DNA of 28,306 bases, taken from positions 1 to 28,306 of the forward strand of contig JBMFWG010000025.1 of the NCBI GenBank assembly GCA_049965515.1, in the 5' to 3' direction. This stretch comes from UBA4572 sp049965515 (GTDB lineage: Bacteria > Nitrospirota > Leptospirillia > Leptospirillales > Leptospirillaceae). Both the position numbers and the translations under genes were made by a program. Shown piece after piece: positions 1-8,170 of this stretch; within the stretch, counting starts at the first letter, position 1, and each line of letters opens with the position of its first letter. A model generated the notes under the pieces. That model did not search any database, was not told the DNA's origin, and was given only the letters and a program-made list of their open reading frames with translations.

Positions 1-37
1 TCCTATTCTACCACGAGACGGGACACGCCTTATATCC

Positions 38-53
38 CCGGCCTTAAGGCCGG
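38..53. repeat. Perfect 16-bp palindrome, possible right end of an IS200/IS605-type element
   Basis: The sequence CCGGCCTTAAGGCCGG is a perfect palindrome, followed by a short T-rich stretch (GTTTTA) and a GGCGC motif. GC-rich hairpins of this kind commonly sit at the 3' end of tnpB-type IS200/IS605 elements, where they form part of the right end and its RNA. No tnpB coding sequence is visible in the 37 bases before it, so the element body would lie outside the window. It could equally be a plain transcription terminator for an upstream plus-strand gene. Confidence 0.4.
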
Positions 54-218
54 AGTTTTACGGCGCTTTTCGGATAAGGGGGGACGTGTTGAATCAGAGA
101 CCGGAAAAGGACAACCGGGCGTCGGGGAGTCATTGGCGAATGGATTTTCGGCCAAGAAAGAGGGAGGCGAAGCGGCAAAGTCAACGCTTATCGTACGAGC
201 CAAATAGAGACGAGAGGC

Positions 219-245
219 AAAAAAAAGGGGAGCCCATGGCTCCCC
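219..245 (-). terminator. Rho-independent terminator of the NHL-repeat gene
   Basis: On the minus strand a perfect 8-bp stem (GGGGAGCC, 3-base loop CAT or ATG by strand, GGCTCCCC) is followed directly by a run of seven or more T. It lies about 25 bases after the stop codon of the NHL-repeat gene. Stem plus T-run is the classic intrinsic terminator layout. Confidence 0.9.
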
Positions 246-269
246 CTCTTGAACAGAACTTTTAGAGAA

Positions 270-1418
270 TTACAGCTTCAGCTCCCGGAGAGTCTCAGCC
301 GGAATGTCGGCAATGAAGAGCTTCCCGTTAGAGTAGGTGATCGCACCGGTGTACTGAAAGAGTGCCACCGAAACATCACCATCAGTTTTTCCGCTGATCG
401 GCATTCCGAGAGACTTGACACCCCCGGCAATGGTGGTGACGTTGTTGCTGGAGAGATCAATCGCCCGAATGGAGGCGTTGGAAGAGTCACCCACATACAG
501 AGTGTTTCCGTTCACCGCAAGAGCCACCGGCTGGTTGAAGAAGGCTGAGCTTCCGGCGCCATCCTCGATACCGGGGAAGCCGGGGTGACCCGCCAGGGTC
601 GAAACCGCATTGGTGGCGAGAACGATCTTCCGGATCAGGTTATTGCGGGTATCGGCCACATAGAGAACCGACCCGTCACTGCTCAGGGCGATACCGCGAG
701 GATCGCGGAAGCTGGCTGCCCCGCCGATACCATCATCCATTCCGGGAGCCAGAGCGCCCTTTCCGGCCACCGTGGTGACCGTTCCGGTCGCAACATCAAG
801 CTTCCGGATCATGTTGTTTCCGGAGTCGGAAATGTAAAGAGTCTTCCCGTCCGGGGAGAGAGCCAATGCCCGGGGGCCATAAAAACCAGCCGCCCCGCCA
901 ACACCATCGTTCGATCCGGGGAAAGCCCGGCCGGCAAGAGTGGTGACCGCCCCGCTGGAGAGGTCCATCTTGCGAATACGATTGTTACGGGAATCGGCAA
1001 TGTAGAGGGTCTTTCCATCAGAAGAAATGGCGAGACCTTCAGGATTGTTGAAGCGAGCCGCCGTACCATTACCGTCACGGAAACGGGCATGGTGATTCAC
1101 TCCGGCAATCGTCGTCACGGTGGCGCTGCCTCCGCTGACGGTCACCTTGCGGATCAGGTCATTGCCGGTGTCGGCCACGTAGAGGGTTCCATCCGGAGCC
1201 GCCACAATTCCCTGAACGAATTCAAAACGAGCCTGGCTGCCCGTGCCATCGACGGCACCCCGCTCGTGGAATTTTCCCGCGATGGTGCTGACACTCGCCG
1301 CATGGGCCTGGGCTGCAACGCCGACCATGAGGCCTGCCGCAATCCCCAAGGCAACCACTGCCTTTGTCGAAGCCTTTCTCCCTGCCATCATCTTGCCCTG
1401 CTGTCCTTTGTGCAACAA
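270..1418 (-). CDS. Secreted NHL-repeat beta-propeller protein
   Basis: A 382-residue protein with an N-terminal signal peptide: a basic stretch (GRKAST), a hydrophobic core (VVALGIAAGLMVGVAA) and a probable cleavage site after AHA near residue 40. The rest is five or more NHL-type repeats of about 55 residues, each with a variant of LYVADTGNNLIRK and often closing with a VTTLAG-like strand. This predicts a beta-propeller outside the cytoplasm. NHL propellers usually bind proteins or carbohydrates; no catalytic motif is visible, so the ligand is unknown. The chosen start is TTG at 1418, preceded by GGAGG at 8-base spacing. An ATG at 1391 would also give a complete signal peptide with a weaker ribosome site. 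The gene stands alone, with its own terminator. Confidence 0.88.
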   Translation of the reverse strand: MLHKGQQGKMMAGRKASTKAVVALGIAAGLMVGVAAQAHAASVSTIAGKFHERGAVDGTGSQARFEFVQGIVAAPDGTLYVADTGNDLIRKVTVSGGSATVTTIAGVNHHARFRDGNGTAARFNNPEGLAISSDGKTLYIADSRNNRIRKMDLSSGAVTTLAGRAFPGSNDGVGGAAGFYGPRALALSPDGKTLYISDSGNNMIRKLDVATGTVTTVAGKGALAPGMDDGIGGAASFRDPRGIALSSDGSVLYVADTRNNLIRKIVLATNAVSTLAGHPGFPGIEDGAGSSAFFNQPVALAVNGNTLYVGDSSNASIRAIDLSSNNVTTIAGGVKSLGMPISGKTDGDVSVALFQYTGAITYSNGKLFIADIPAETLRELKL

Positions 1419-1444
1419 AGTGTCCTCCTTCGGAAGGTCTGCTA

Positions 1445-1518
1445 CCGGAGTCCCGGCCGGAGTCCCGGATGGCTCCCGGAACAGTTCGAAACCCTAATCC
1501 ACCCTAAACTTGGCCTAA
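1445..1518. repeat. Tandem and phased short repeats in the NHL gene leader
   Basis: Two perfect tandem copies of the 12-mer CCGGAGTCCCGG occupy 1445-1456 and 1457-1468. Just upstream of the minus-strand gene, CCTAA recurs at 1493, 1503 and 1514, a spacing of 10 and 11 bases, within the near-copies ACCCTAATCC and ACCCTAAACT. Repeats one helical turn apart are typical of regulator binding sites. The GC-rich duplication would fold in the mRNA leader, close to the GGAGG ribosome site. Function is inferred from position only. Confidence 0.5.
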
Positions 1519-1676
1519 CTGGCAAGGTGCGGAGCCCCAATACGCTGTTCGCATGAAGGAGATAATAATGGCACATGGCTCCCGCATCCATTGTCATGAT
1601 CGTCCAATGTATACACCCATTGGGATGAAAATGCAAGAAGGAGATCCTTTGTTTTTTCTCTGTCGGGGGAGAAAAT

Positions 1677-2168
1677 TCAGTTTTCAGGAAAAATGTGCCC
1701 CTCGTAGCGTCCGTCGCGGCCGGGAGACCAGGAAAAAAGGAGGGCCGAAGATTTGGGGATACCGGAAATTTTATTGGAATTTTCAAGGGAGGGATCGATC
1801 CAGAAGGCGAGAGCGAGAAGAGTCGGCTCGTGTCCGACGAAAATCACATTGGACAGCTCACATTCGGCCAGCCATCCCAAAAAGGTCCTCTCGGAAAATT
1901 GACCCGGGATGAAATCTCCGGCCAATTCGACAAGACAGGAGACATGACGAACGGGATGGTGTTTGGGAAGCTTTGCCAGAAGGATCTCTGCCGTCTGGAC
2001 GGCCCGGGTCAGGGGGCTTGAGACAATCGCATCAACCCGTAACACCGAGCGGCTGATCGCACGGGCCAGGCGCTTGACGGACCTTCTCCCCTCAAGGGTC
2101 AGAGGACGAAGGAGTTCGGGAAACTCTCCGTCCGCCGCGGCTCCGTGGCGAACGAGGCATACCCTCAC
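1677..2168 (-). CDS. sixA: SixA-like histidine phosphatase
   Basis: A 163-residue protein of the histidine phosphatase (phosphoglycerate-mutase-like) superfamily. The catalytic RHG motif is at residues 7-9 (His8 accepts the phosphate), SSPLTRAVQTAEIL is at 50-63, and the second histidine is in VGHEPT (His113). Length and these motifs fit SixA, which removes phosphate from phosphohistidine in signalling domains. It is the last gene of the serA-hisZ-dnaB operon. Its GTG start overlaps the dnaB stop in GTGA, with GGAAGG six bases upstream. Because serA and an aminotransferase share the operon, a role as phosphoserine phosphatase is a possible alternative: members of this superfamily do that job in Hydrogenobacter. 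The sequence alone favours SixA. Confidence 0.82.
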   Translation of the reverse strand: MRVCLVRHGAAADGEFPELLRPLTLEGRRSVKRLARAISRSVLRVDAIVSSPLTRAVQTAEILLAKLPKHHPVRHVSCLVELAGDFIPGQFSERTFLGWLAECELSNVIFVGHEPTLLALAFWIDPSLENSNKISGIPKSSALLFSWSPGRDGRYEGHIFPEN

Positions 2169-3553
2169 CCGTAACCTTCCGGAGAGATATCGTCATACCC
2201 CAAGGCGAGATTTTCAAATCGGGTGCAGAATCCCTGATAGGCGAGCATGGCCGAACCGATCGGACCATTCCGCTGTTTTCCGACGATAATCTCGGCCTTG
2301 CCCCGGGAGTCGATGTTATCAGGATGGTAGACCTCGTCGCGATAGATGAAGAGAACAATGTCCGCATCCTGCTCGATGGCACCCGACTCCCGGAGATCCG
2401 AAAGGGTCGGCTTCTTCGTTCCCGGACGGTTTTCCACGGCCCGGGAGAGCTGGGCCAAGGCAATGACAGGAATCTGAAGCTCTTTGGCCAGGGCCTTCAG
2501 GGAGCGGGAGATTTCCGAGATCTCCTGCTCCCTGTTGTCGGTGCGCTGGGATCCACGGACAAGCTGGAGATAGTCGACCGCAATGACGGCCAGGTCTTTT
2601 CTCTGTTTCTTGAGTCGACGGGCCCGGGTCCGAAGCTCGAAGATGGTGAGGTCGCCGGAGTCGTCGATATAGATGGGAACGTCGCTCGCCTCTCCAAAAG
2701 CCTGCATGACATTTTCCCAGTCCTCGGAGGTCAGATGCCCCGTCCGGAGATTCTTCTGGTTCACCCTGGCCTGGGAGCTGATGAGACGCAAAAAGAGCTG
2801 TTCCTTGGGCATCTCAAGGCTGAAGATGCCGACAGGTTTCCTCTGGTCGAAGGCGATATGCTGGGCGATAGAGAGGACGAAGGCGGTCTTTCCCATGGCG
2901 GGGCGTCCGGCCACGATGATGAGTTCAGAGGGATGAAAGCCTGTCGTCATGTGGTCGAGGTCAATGAATCCCGTGGGAAGCCCGGTCACAAGTTCCTTGA
3001 TCTCCCGGTTCTTCAGCTCCTCGAGATGCTTGAACTGGGCATCGAGATAGGAGAGATCCCCGATCTGGACAAACTCAGAGCGCGACCGGCGGCTTCCCAC
3101 CTCCATGATCTTCCGCTCGGCAAAGTCCAGAACCTCATCTGTATCGAGCGTTCCTTCGTAGCCTTTCTGGGCGATCTCCTCCGAGGCCAGAATGAGCTTG
3201 CGGAAGATGCCCTTCTCCACGATGAGTCGGGCATAGTGGACGGCATTGGCGGCGGTGGGGACAATGTCGGCCAGCTCGTAGATGTTGTCGGGAGCTCCGG
3301 TGATCTGGGCCCAGTCCTTCTTCGTGAGATAGTCGGAGAGGGTCAGGCTGTCAATGGGAATGTGGCGATCCGACATCTCCTTCATCGCTATGAAGATCCT
3401 TCGATTTGACTCCAGGAGAAAGTCGTCGTCGGCCACCATATCTCCCACGGTGGTCAAGACCTCGTTGTTCAGGAGGATCGACCCGAGCAGGGACTTCTCC
3501 GCCTCGATGGTCTGAGGGAGATTTTTCCTCGATTCGCGGACCCTGGACTTCAT
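2165..3553 (-). CDS. dnaB: Replicative DNA helicase DnaB
   Basis: A 462-residue protein matching the usual DnaB length, so no intein is present. The N-terminal helical domain (about residues 12-115) starts with the typical pattern PQTIEAEKSLLGSILL. The RecA-like C-terminal domain carries Walker A GRPAMGKTA (216-224) and Walker B in VIAVDYLQLV, followed by EISRSLKALAKEL and VIALAQLSRAVE, all diagnostic of DnaB. It is the hexameric ATP-driven helicase at replication forks. The ATG overlaps the hisZ stop in ATGA and has no clear ribosome site of its own, so translation is probably coupled to hisZ. Confidence 0.97.
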   Translation of the reverse strand: MKSRVRESRKNLPQTIEAEKSLLGSILLNNEVLTTVGDMVADDDFLLESNRRIFIAMKEMSDRHIPIDSLTLSDYLTKKDWAQITGAPDNIYELADIVPTAANAVHYARLIVEKGIFRKLILASEEIAQKGYEGTLDTDEVLDFAERKIMEVGSRRSRSEFVQIGDLSYLDAQFKHLEELKNREIKELVTGLPTGFIDLDHMTTGFHPSELIIVAGRPAMGKTAFVLSIAQHIAFDQRKPVGIFSLEMPKEQLFLRLISSQARVNQKNLRTGHLTSEDWENVMQAFGEASDVPIYIDDSGDLTIFELRTRARRLKKQRKDLAVIAVDYLQLVRGSQRTDNREQEISEISRSLKALAKELQIPVIALAQLSRAVENRPGTKKPTLSDLRESGAIEQDADIVLFIYRDEVYHPDNIDSRGKAEIIVGKQRNGPIGSAMLAYQGFCTRFENLALGYDDISPEGYG

Positions 3554-4890
3554 TGGAGCGGCTCTGAGGGGATTCCGGCAATGGCATCGAGCAGCTCCGG
3601 AAGGGTCGCCGAGGTCCGGAGGGGCTGGCCCCGGAGGAGGAGGGAAAAGCCTCTTTTGTCGCGGGACTTCCAGAGGACCGCCCGGATCTCTTCATGCTCC
3701 CGGAGCGCCTCTTCCGGATCAAAGGAAAAATCTTCCTCGGGCAGGGGGTGGGAGAGGACCGGAACTTTTGCCGAACGAAGGCGCGAGATGGCTGACTCGA
3801 GGTCGGAAAAATCGCTTCCAGAATGGATGACAAGGACGAGCGACGAATCCTGCCCCTCCCCTTCCCTCCGTCGAAGAGCCTCTTCAATATGGCTGATCTG
3901 ATAGGCAAATCCCACGGCGGGCAGGTCGTGTCCGAAGGCCCGCCCCAGACGGTCGTAACGTCCGCCACTCGCCATATAGGTGGAGGACTCCCGAGCATAC
4001 ATGCGAAAGAACATCCCCGTATAGTAGGGGCCCGGAGGAGAGAGAGCCAGGTCGACCCGTATCTCCGAGGAGTTCGGGATTCCGGAGATTCCTCGAAGGA
4101 GCGTCGAAAACGTGGAGAGAGACGTCTCTGAAAAGAGAGCGGGGGACAATTTTTCAAGGTCCGAGAGCAAGTCGATGGCCTCCGTAAGGCCTAGGACGCG
4201 TCCGGCGAACGAGGAGGCGATCCGGGACCTTTCCTTCGAACCGTTTCGGTCGAAGACCTCCTCAAGAGCCTCGATATCCCGGGAATAAAAGGACTTTCGA
4301 AGCCACGACTGCTCCTCCCTTGTTCCGCCCGGAAGCCGGATGTACTCCTCCTGAAGGGGCGCATGGGAGAGAACCAGCAGGGGACTCTCGAGCGGGAAGA
4401 CCCGGGAGCCACGAAGACAGAGGTCGAGGACCTCCAGGTCGGCGTGGAAGGAGGCATCTCCCAGCAATTCGAGTCCGGTCTGGTGAAGCTCCCGGAGAAG
4501 GGAGGCCTGACGGTTTTCATCCCGAAAGACCGATGTGCTGTAGGAAAATCGGAGCGGAAGCATCCTGTCGCGAAAGGACTGGGTCGACAGGCGCGCAATC
4601 TGGGCTGTGGCGTCCGGACGAAGGACAAGGACCTGGCCCGATCCCCTGTCCTGCATGAGATAGAGACGAGGGAGAATGGCCGGGTCGAGACCGGGAGAGA
4701 TCGCGTCGAGGTACTCGAACGAGGGCAGAATGATTTCCCGATAGCCATACAGGGAAAAAAGAGCCAGAAGACGATCGGTCGTCTCCCGGCGAAAGCGTGC
4801 TGTCCGGGAAAAGACGGGAGAGACGCCGGTAGGGGTTGTTTTGGAGGGGGTCCGGAGATTCTCTCCGGACCCTTCCCTGAATCTCATCAC
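3550..4890 (-). CDS. hisZ: ATP phosphoribosyltransferase regulatory subunit HisZ
   Basis: A 446-residue protein of the histidyl-tRNA-synthetase-like fold. It has a class II synthetase pattern (YGYREIILPSFEYLD, then VLRPDATAQIARL), the FRDENRQASLLRELHQTGLELLG stretch in place of the synthetase motif, and the ASGGRYDRLG signature. It lacks a convincing C-terminal anticodon-binding domain, which separates HisZ from HisS. HisZ partners the short form of HisG in the first step of histidine synthesis and mediates feedback control. No hisG lies in the window. It starts at GTG 4890 or ATG 4887, only 6 bases after the serA stop, and overlaps dnaB by 4 bases. The C-terminal tail beyond about residue 345 is less conserved. 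Confidence 0.88.
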   Translation of the reverse strand: MMRFREGSGENLRTPSKTTPTGVSPVFSRTARFRRETTDRLLALFSLYGYREIILPSFEYLDAISPGLDPAILPRLYLMQDRGSGQVLVLRPDATAQIARLSTQSFRDRMLPLRFSYSTSVFRDENRQASLLRELHQTGLELLGDASFHADLEVLDLCLRGSRVFPLESPLLVLSHAPLQEEYIRLPGGTREEQSWLRKSFYSRDIEALEEVFDRNGSKERSRIASSFAGRVLGLTEAIDLLSDLEKLSPALFSETSLSTFSTLLRGISGIPNSSEIRVDLALSPPGPYYTGMFFRMYARESSTYMASGGRYDRLGRAFGHDLPAVGFAYQISHIEEALRRREGEGQDSSLVLVIHSGSDFSDLESAISRLRSAKVPVLSHPLPEEDFSFDPEEALREHEEIRAVLWKSRDKRGFSLLLRGQPLRTSATLPELLDAIAGIPSEPLQ

Positions 4891-4896
4891 AACCGG

Positions 4897-6510
4897 CTAT
4901 CTTTCCAGTGAGGGCAAGCGAAGGAGCTTGAGTGTAATGATCTTCGGATTCTTCCGGATCTCCTCAAGCACGGCAGCGGGGGGCTCGGAATCCACCCCGA
5001 TCATGGAGACGGCCTTGCCGCCGGGGAAATCCCGGCCGAACTGCATGCGAGAGATATTGACTCCATGGGAGCCCAAAAGCGACCCCACAAGCCCCACCAC
5101 CCCCGGTTGGTCCTGGTTGGTGAGATAGAGCATGATGGGATCAGGCACCACTTCCACCGGAAGGGAGTCAAGAGAGACGATACGGAAATCCTTCTTCTGG
5201 AAGATCGACCCCGAAACCTGGTGGGATCCCTTCGATGTGGTGGCGCGAAGGGTGATGAGCCCCACATAGTCTCCCTGCTGGCTCGAACGGGACTCCACCA
5301 CCTCAAGACCGCGCTCTTTCGCGAGAAGGGGAGCATTCACCTCATTGACCCGAACATCGAGAATCGGGGCCAGAACGCCCTTGAGAGCGGCAATGGTAAT
5401 GATCTGGGTGGGAAGGGTCGCCGCCTCACCGCTAAACTCCACGGAAATCTTTGAAAACGCCTCGGTGGCAATCTGGGAGAGAATCCCCCCCATGACCTCG
5501 GCCAGCTGCTGGTATGGCGTCACCCGGGCCGCATCCTCCGGAGGAACGGAGGGAAGGTTGGCCGCATAGCGGATGATGCCCTTGGCCAGATAGTCCACCA
5601 TCTGGTCGGCCACGGCCAGTGCCACATTTTCCTGGGCCTCTTTCGTCGCCGCTCCGATGTGGGGAGTCGAGATGAAATTGTCGAGCTTGAGAAGCGGATT
5701 GTCCGGAGAGGGGGGCTCCTCGGCGAAGACGTCAAAGGCGGCTCCGGCCACATGGCCGCTTTCAAGGGCCTTGGCCAGATCGGACTCGTTGACGATTCCT
5801 CCCCGGGCACAGTTGACGATATAAACGCCCTTCTTCATCTTGGCGATGGAGGCCGAGGAAATCAGATTGGTCGTCTCCGGGGTCAGGGGCGTATGGACCG
5901 TGATGATGTCGGCCTTGGCAAAAAGCTCCTCCACCGTCACGGGGGTCACGCCCTGGCGGGCAGCGGATTCGGCCGTGAGGAACGGATCGTAGGCGATCAC
6001 GTTCATGAGCAGACCTTGCGCCACATGGGCCACATGAGATCCGATCTTTCCCATTCCCAGGATTCCCAGGGTCTTATGGGCAAGCTCGATCCCCATGAAC
6101 TTGCTCTTTTCCCACTTTCCGCTCCGGTTGGAGGCGTTGGCCTGAGGAATCCGACGGGCCATGGCCATCATCATGGAGACGGTGTGTTCTGCCGTGGTGA
6201 TGGTATTGCCTCCGGGAGTATTCATGACAACAATGCCCCGGTTGGTCGCCGCGCCAAGGTCCACATTGTCGAGACCGGCCCCGGCCCGACCGATCACCTT
6301 GAGCCGGGTGGCCCCCTCAAGAACATGGGCCGTCACCTTGGTCCCGCTCCGGATCACCAGGCCATCATAGTGGGCAAGTTCGGCCTTGAGTTCGTCGGGC
6401 GAGAGCTTGGCCTTGACGGTCACCTCAAAGCCTGCATTTTTGAAGATGTTGATCCCCTCTTCCGAGATGGGGTCACTGACGAGGATTTTTATTTTATGGT
6501 GCGCGCTCAC
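4897..6510 (-). CDS. serA: D-3-phosphoglycerate dehydrogenase
   Basis: A 537-residue long-form SerA, which oxidises 3-phosphoglycerate to phosphohydroxypyruvate with NAD+, the entry to serine synthesis. The Rossmann motif GILGMGKIG is at about 149-157. Catalytic residues fit the family: Arg236 in CARGGIVNE, Glu265 in FAEEPP and His284 in TPHIGAAT. An intervening (ASB) domain follows, then a C-terminal ACT domain from about residue 460 (YLTNQDQPGVVGLVGSLLG), which commonly binds serine for feedback inhibition. The GTG start has AGGAG at 8-base spacing. It lies 38 bases after the aminotransferase stop, which points to a shared serine pathway. Confidence 0.96.
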   Translation of the reverse strand: MSAHHKIKILVSDPISEEGINIFKNAGFEVTVKAKLSPDELKAELAHYDGLVIRSGTKVTAHVLEGATRLKVIGRAGAGLDNVDLGAATNRGIVVMNTPGGNTITTAEHTVSMMMAMARRIPQANASNRSGKWEKSKFMGIELAHKTLGILGMGKIGSHVAHVAQGLLMNVIAYDPFLTAESAARQGVTPVTVEELFAKADIITVHTPLTPETTNLISSASIAKMKKGVYIVNCARGGIVNESDLAKALESGHVAGAAFDVFAEEPPSPDNPLLKLDNFISTPHIGAATKEAQENVALAVADQMVDYLAKGIIRYAANLPSVPPEDAARVTPYQQLAEVMGGILSQIATEAFSKISVEFSGEAATLPTQIITIAALKGVLAPILDVRVNEVNAPLLAKERGLEVVESRSSQQGDYVGLITLRATTSKGSHQVSGSIFQKKDFRIVSLDSLPVEVVPDPIMLYLTNQDQPGVVGLVGSLLGSHGVNISRMQFGRDFPGGKAVSMIGVDSEPPAAVLEEIRKNPKIITLKLLRLPSLER

Positions 6511-6548
6511 GCTCTGATCTCCTGGGTGTGGGTTTCGGTCCGGACAGG

Positions 6549-7694
6549 TTACTGCCCGATCATGACGGCCTGGGCACGGGCAACACCGGACCCCAGAGGA
6601 GCCCCCTTGTAGCCCATGCGGGCCAGAACCATCTCGACGCCGCTGATGGCGGTAATGATGTCGAAGACGTCCGCGTACCCCATATGGGAGATCCGGAAGA
6701 CCTTCCCTTTGAGCTGGTCCTGCCCTCCGGCGGCGGTGATGCCATACTGGTTCCGGAGATTTTTGTAGATCAGCTCCCCATCAAAACCTTCCGGGGCGAC
6801 AACGGCCGTCAGGGCATCAGAGGGAGACTGGCGGGCAAAGATCGAGAGTCCGAAGCCCTTGATCCCCTCCCGGGTGGCCTGAGCCAGCATCCGGTGGCGG
6901 GCAAAGATGTTTTCAAGACCTTCCTTCTGCATCATCTCAAGCGCCTTTCCAAGGCCGATCCAGAGAGAGACGGCAGGCGTCCAGGCATTCGAGTCCTTCA
7001 GGATATTGTCCTTTTCGCGCTTCAGGTCCAGATAGAAGCGGGCGCACTTGGCCGACTGGTTCAACGTCCAGGCCTTCTCGGAGACGGCAATGAAGGCCAG
7101 GCCCGGGGGAAGCATGAGAGCCTTCTGTGAGCCCGTAATGAGAACGTCGATTCCCCAGGCATCCATGGGGATGTCCACAACACCCAAAGCCGTGATCGCG
7201 TCCACGACAAGAATCGTTCCGGAAAGACGGGAGGTGATCTGGGCGAGGCTCTTGATGTCGTGCCAGACCCCTGTCGAGGTTTCGCTGGCCTGAACGTAGA
7301 CCCCTTTAATGGAAGGATCCTTCTTCAGAAGCTCTTCCACCTTGGCCACATCGACCGAGTCACCCCATGTCACGGGAACTTCAATGGCATTCACGCCAAA
7401 AGCCTTGGCAATCTTCAGCCACCGCTCTCCGAACTTCCCCCCGTTAACGGCGATAATCTTGTCGCCCGGGCTCATGAAGTTCGAGATCGACGCCTCCATC
7501 CCGGCGGTGCCGGAGCCCGCCACCGTCAAGACCTCCTGGCTGGTCTGGAAGAGCCACTTGAGACCCGTTCGAACTTTCTGGATCACCGGAATGAAGTCAG
7601 GTGAGCGATGGTGGATCATGGGAGCCGACATCGCGAGCAGCACCTCCGGAGGAACGGGAGTGGGACCGGGAGCCAAGAGATATTGTTTCTTCAT
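6549..7694 (-). CDS. Class V PLP aminotransferase (serine/alanine-glyoxylate or phosphoserine type)
   Basis: A 381-residue fold-type I, class V aminotransferase. The N-terminus MKKQYLLAPGPTPVPPEVL is typical of the alanine-glyoxylate/serine-pyruvate group, often annotated as 'soluble hydrogenase small subunit'. The substrate loop follows with GSGTAGMEA (61-69), the PLP-binding Asp165 in VVDAITALG, and the Schiff-base Lys191 in TGSQKALMLPPG. It is the first gene of the operon and sits directly upstream of serA. I infer that it may make phosphoserine from phosphohydroxypyruvate in place of SerC, or interconvert serine and glyoxylate. The ATG at 7694 has AAGGAG about 10 bases upstream. Confidence 0.9.
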   Translation of the reverse strand: MKKQYLLAPGPTPVPPEVLLAMSAPMIHHRSPDFIPVIQKVRTGLKWLFQTSQEVLTVAGSGTAGMEASISNFMSPGDKIIAVNGGKFGERWLKIAKAFGVNAIEVPVTWGDSVDVAKVEELLKKDPSIKGVYVQASETSTGVWHDIKSLAQITSRLSGTILVVDAITALGVVDIPMDAWGIDVLITGSQKALMLPPGLAFIAVSEKAWTLNQSAKCARFYLDLKREKDNILKDSNAWTPAVSLWIGLGKALEMMQKEGLENIFARHRMLAQATREGIKGFGLSIFARQSPSDALTAVVAPEGFDGELIYKNLRNQYGITAAGGQDQLKGKVFRISHMGYADVFDIITAISGVEMVLARMGYKGAPLGSGVARAQAVMIGQ

Positions 7695-8170
7695 GGACGT
7701 GCATCTCCTTGAGAACAGGGTGACCCCCTCGCGTCAGGGCCACATACGGCCACCAAAACGGGAGGAGGAAGAGTGGGGTTGCCTTGGACAAATAAATATT
7801 GAGATTGGATCTGATCCGAAAAAGCCTGATCGGTACAAGGTTTGGCCCGATACACGCCCCTCGGACTACGCTGTCTCCGGACAGGCTGGGAAAGACCGTG
7901 AAGCCGTTTCAAAACCCTCTAAATCTACAACAGAAGAAGCTCGGAAGACAAGACGTATCTACTCAGGCCCCCCGGTTTCCGCAAAGGGGGGCCTGAAAGA
8001 TTTCAAAGTTCTGACTTCTTGAGGATGGATCCCGTTTTCGACTGAAGCACTGGCTTTTTCAAACGATTGAGTCCATATATGCTAACTTGGCTTGAAATTG
8101 AAAAAGGCCATTGTCTTCCACGAGAATGGGCGTTGTGGAAACAACCTATTCTCAACAAGGAGGAAGAACA
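7695..8170. other. Long non-coding region between the serA operon and the IS256 remnant
   Basis: About 475 bases without a convincing gene. It would be the leader of the minus-strand aminotransferase-serA operon and also the upstream flank of the IS256-like remnant. It contains several inverted repeats: GGATCTGATCC (7807-7817), CTGTC-TCCG-GACAG (7871-7884), a strong 10-bp stem (7964-7995, listed separately), and TTCCAC with GTGGAA across a 13-base gap near 8115-8140. No riboswitch class that I know was recognised. No promoter matches consensus well. Confidence 0.6.
7964..7995. repeat. Strong 10-bp stem with 12-base loop in the operon leader
   Basis: CAGGCCCCCC (7964-7973) and GGGGGGCCTG (7986-7995) are perfect complements around a 12-base loop. 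Neither strand has a T-run after it, so it is not a standard intrinsic terminator. It could end transcription weakly, stabilise an RNA end, or be part of a small RNA or decayed mobile-element end. Confidence 0.6.

Noticed and set aside
1568..1912. Plus-strand frame that starts at ATG 1568 with AAGGAG six bases upstream
   Set aside because: The ribosome site is good, but the frame runs 236 bases antisense into sixA, has no recognisable motif and its composition turns to Arg/Gly shadow sequence. A shorter real peptide cannot be excluded.
2324..3409. 361-codon open frame on the plus strand opposite dnaB
   Set aside because: It is a shadow of the dnaB helicase domain with no motif or ribosome site.
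7695..8050. Possible tRNA or known riboswitch in the serA operon leader
   Set aside because: No cloverleaf with an anticodon arm and TTCGA-type loop could be traced, and no known riboswitch core such as glycine or cyclic di-GMP type was matched by eye.
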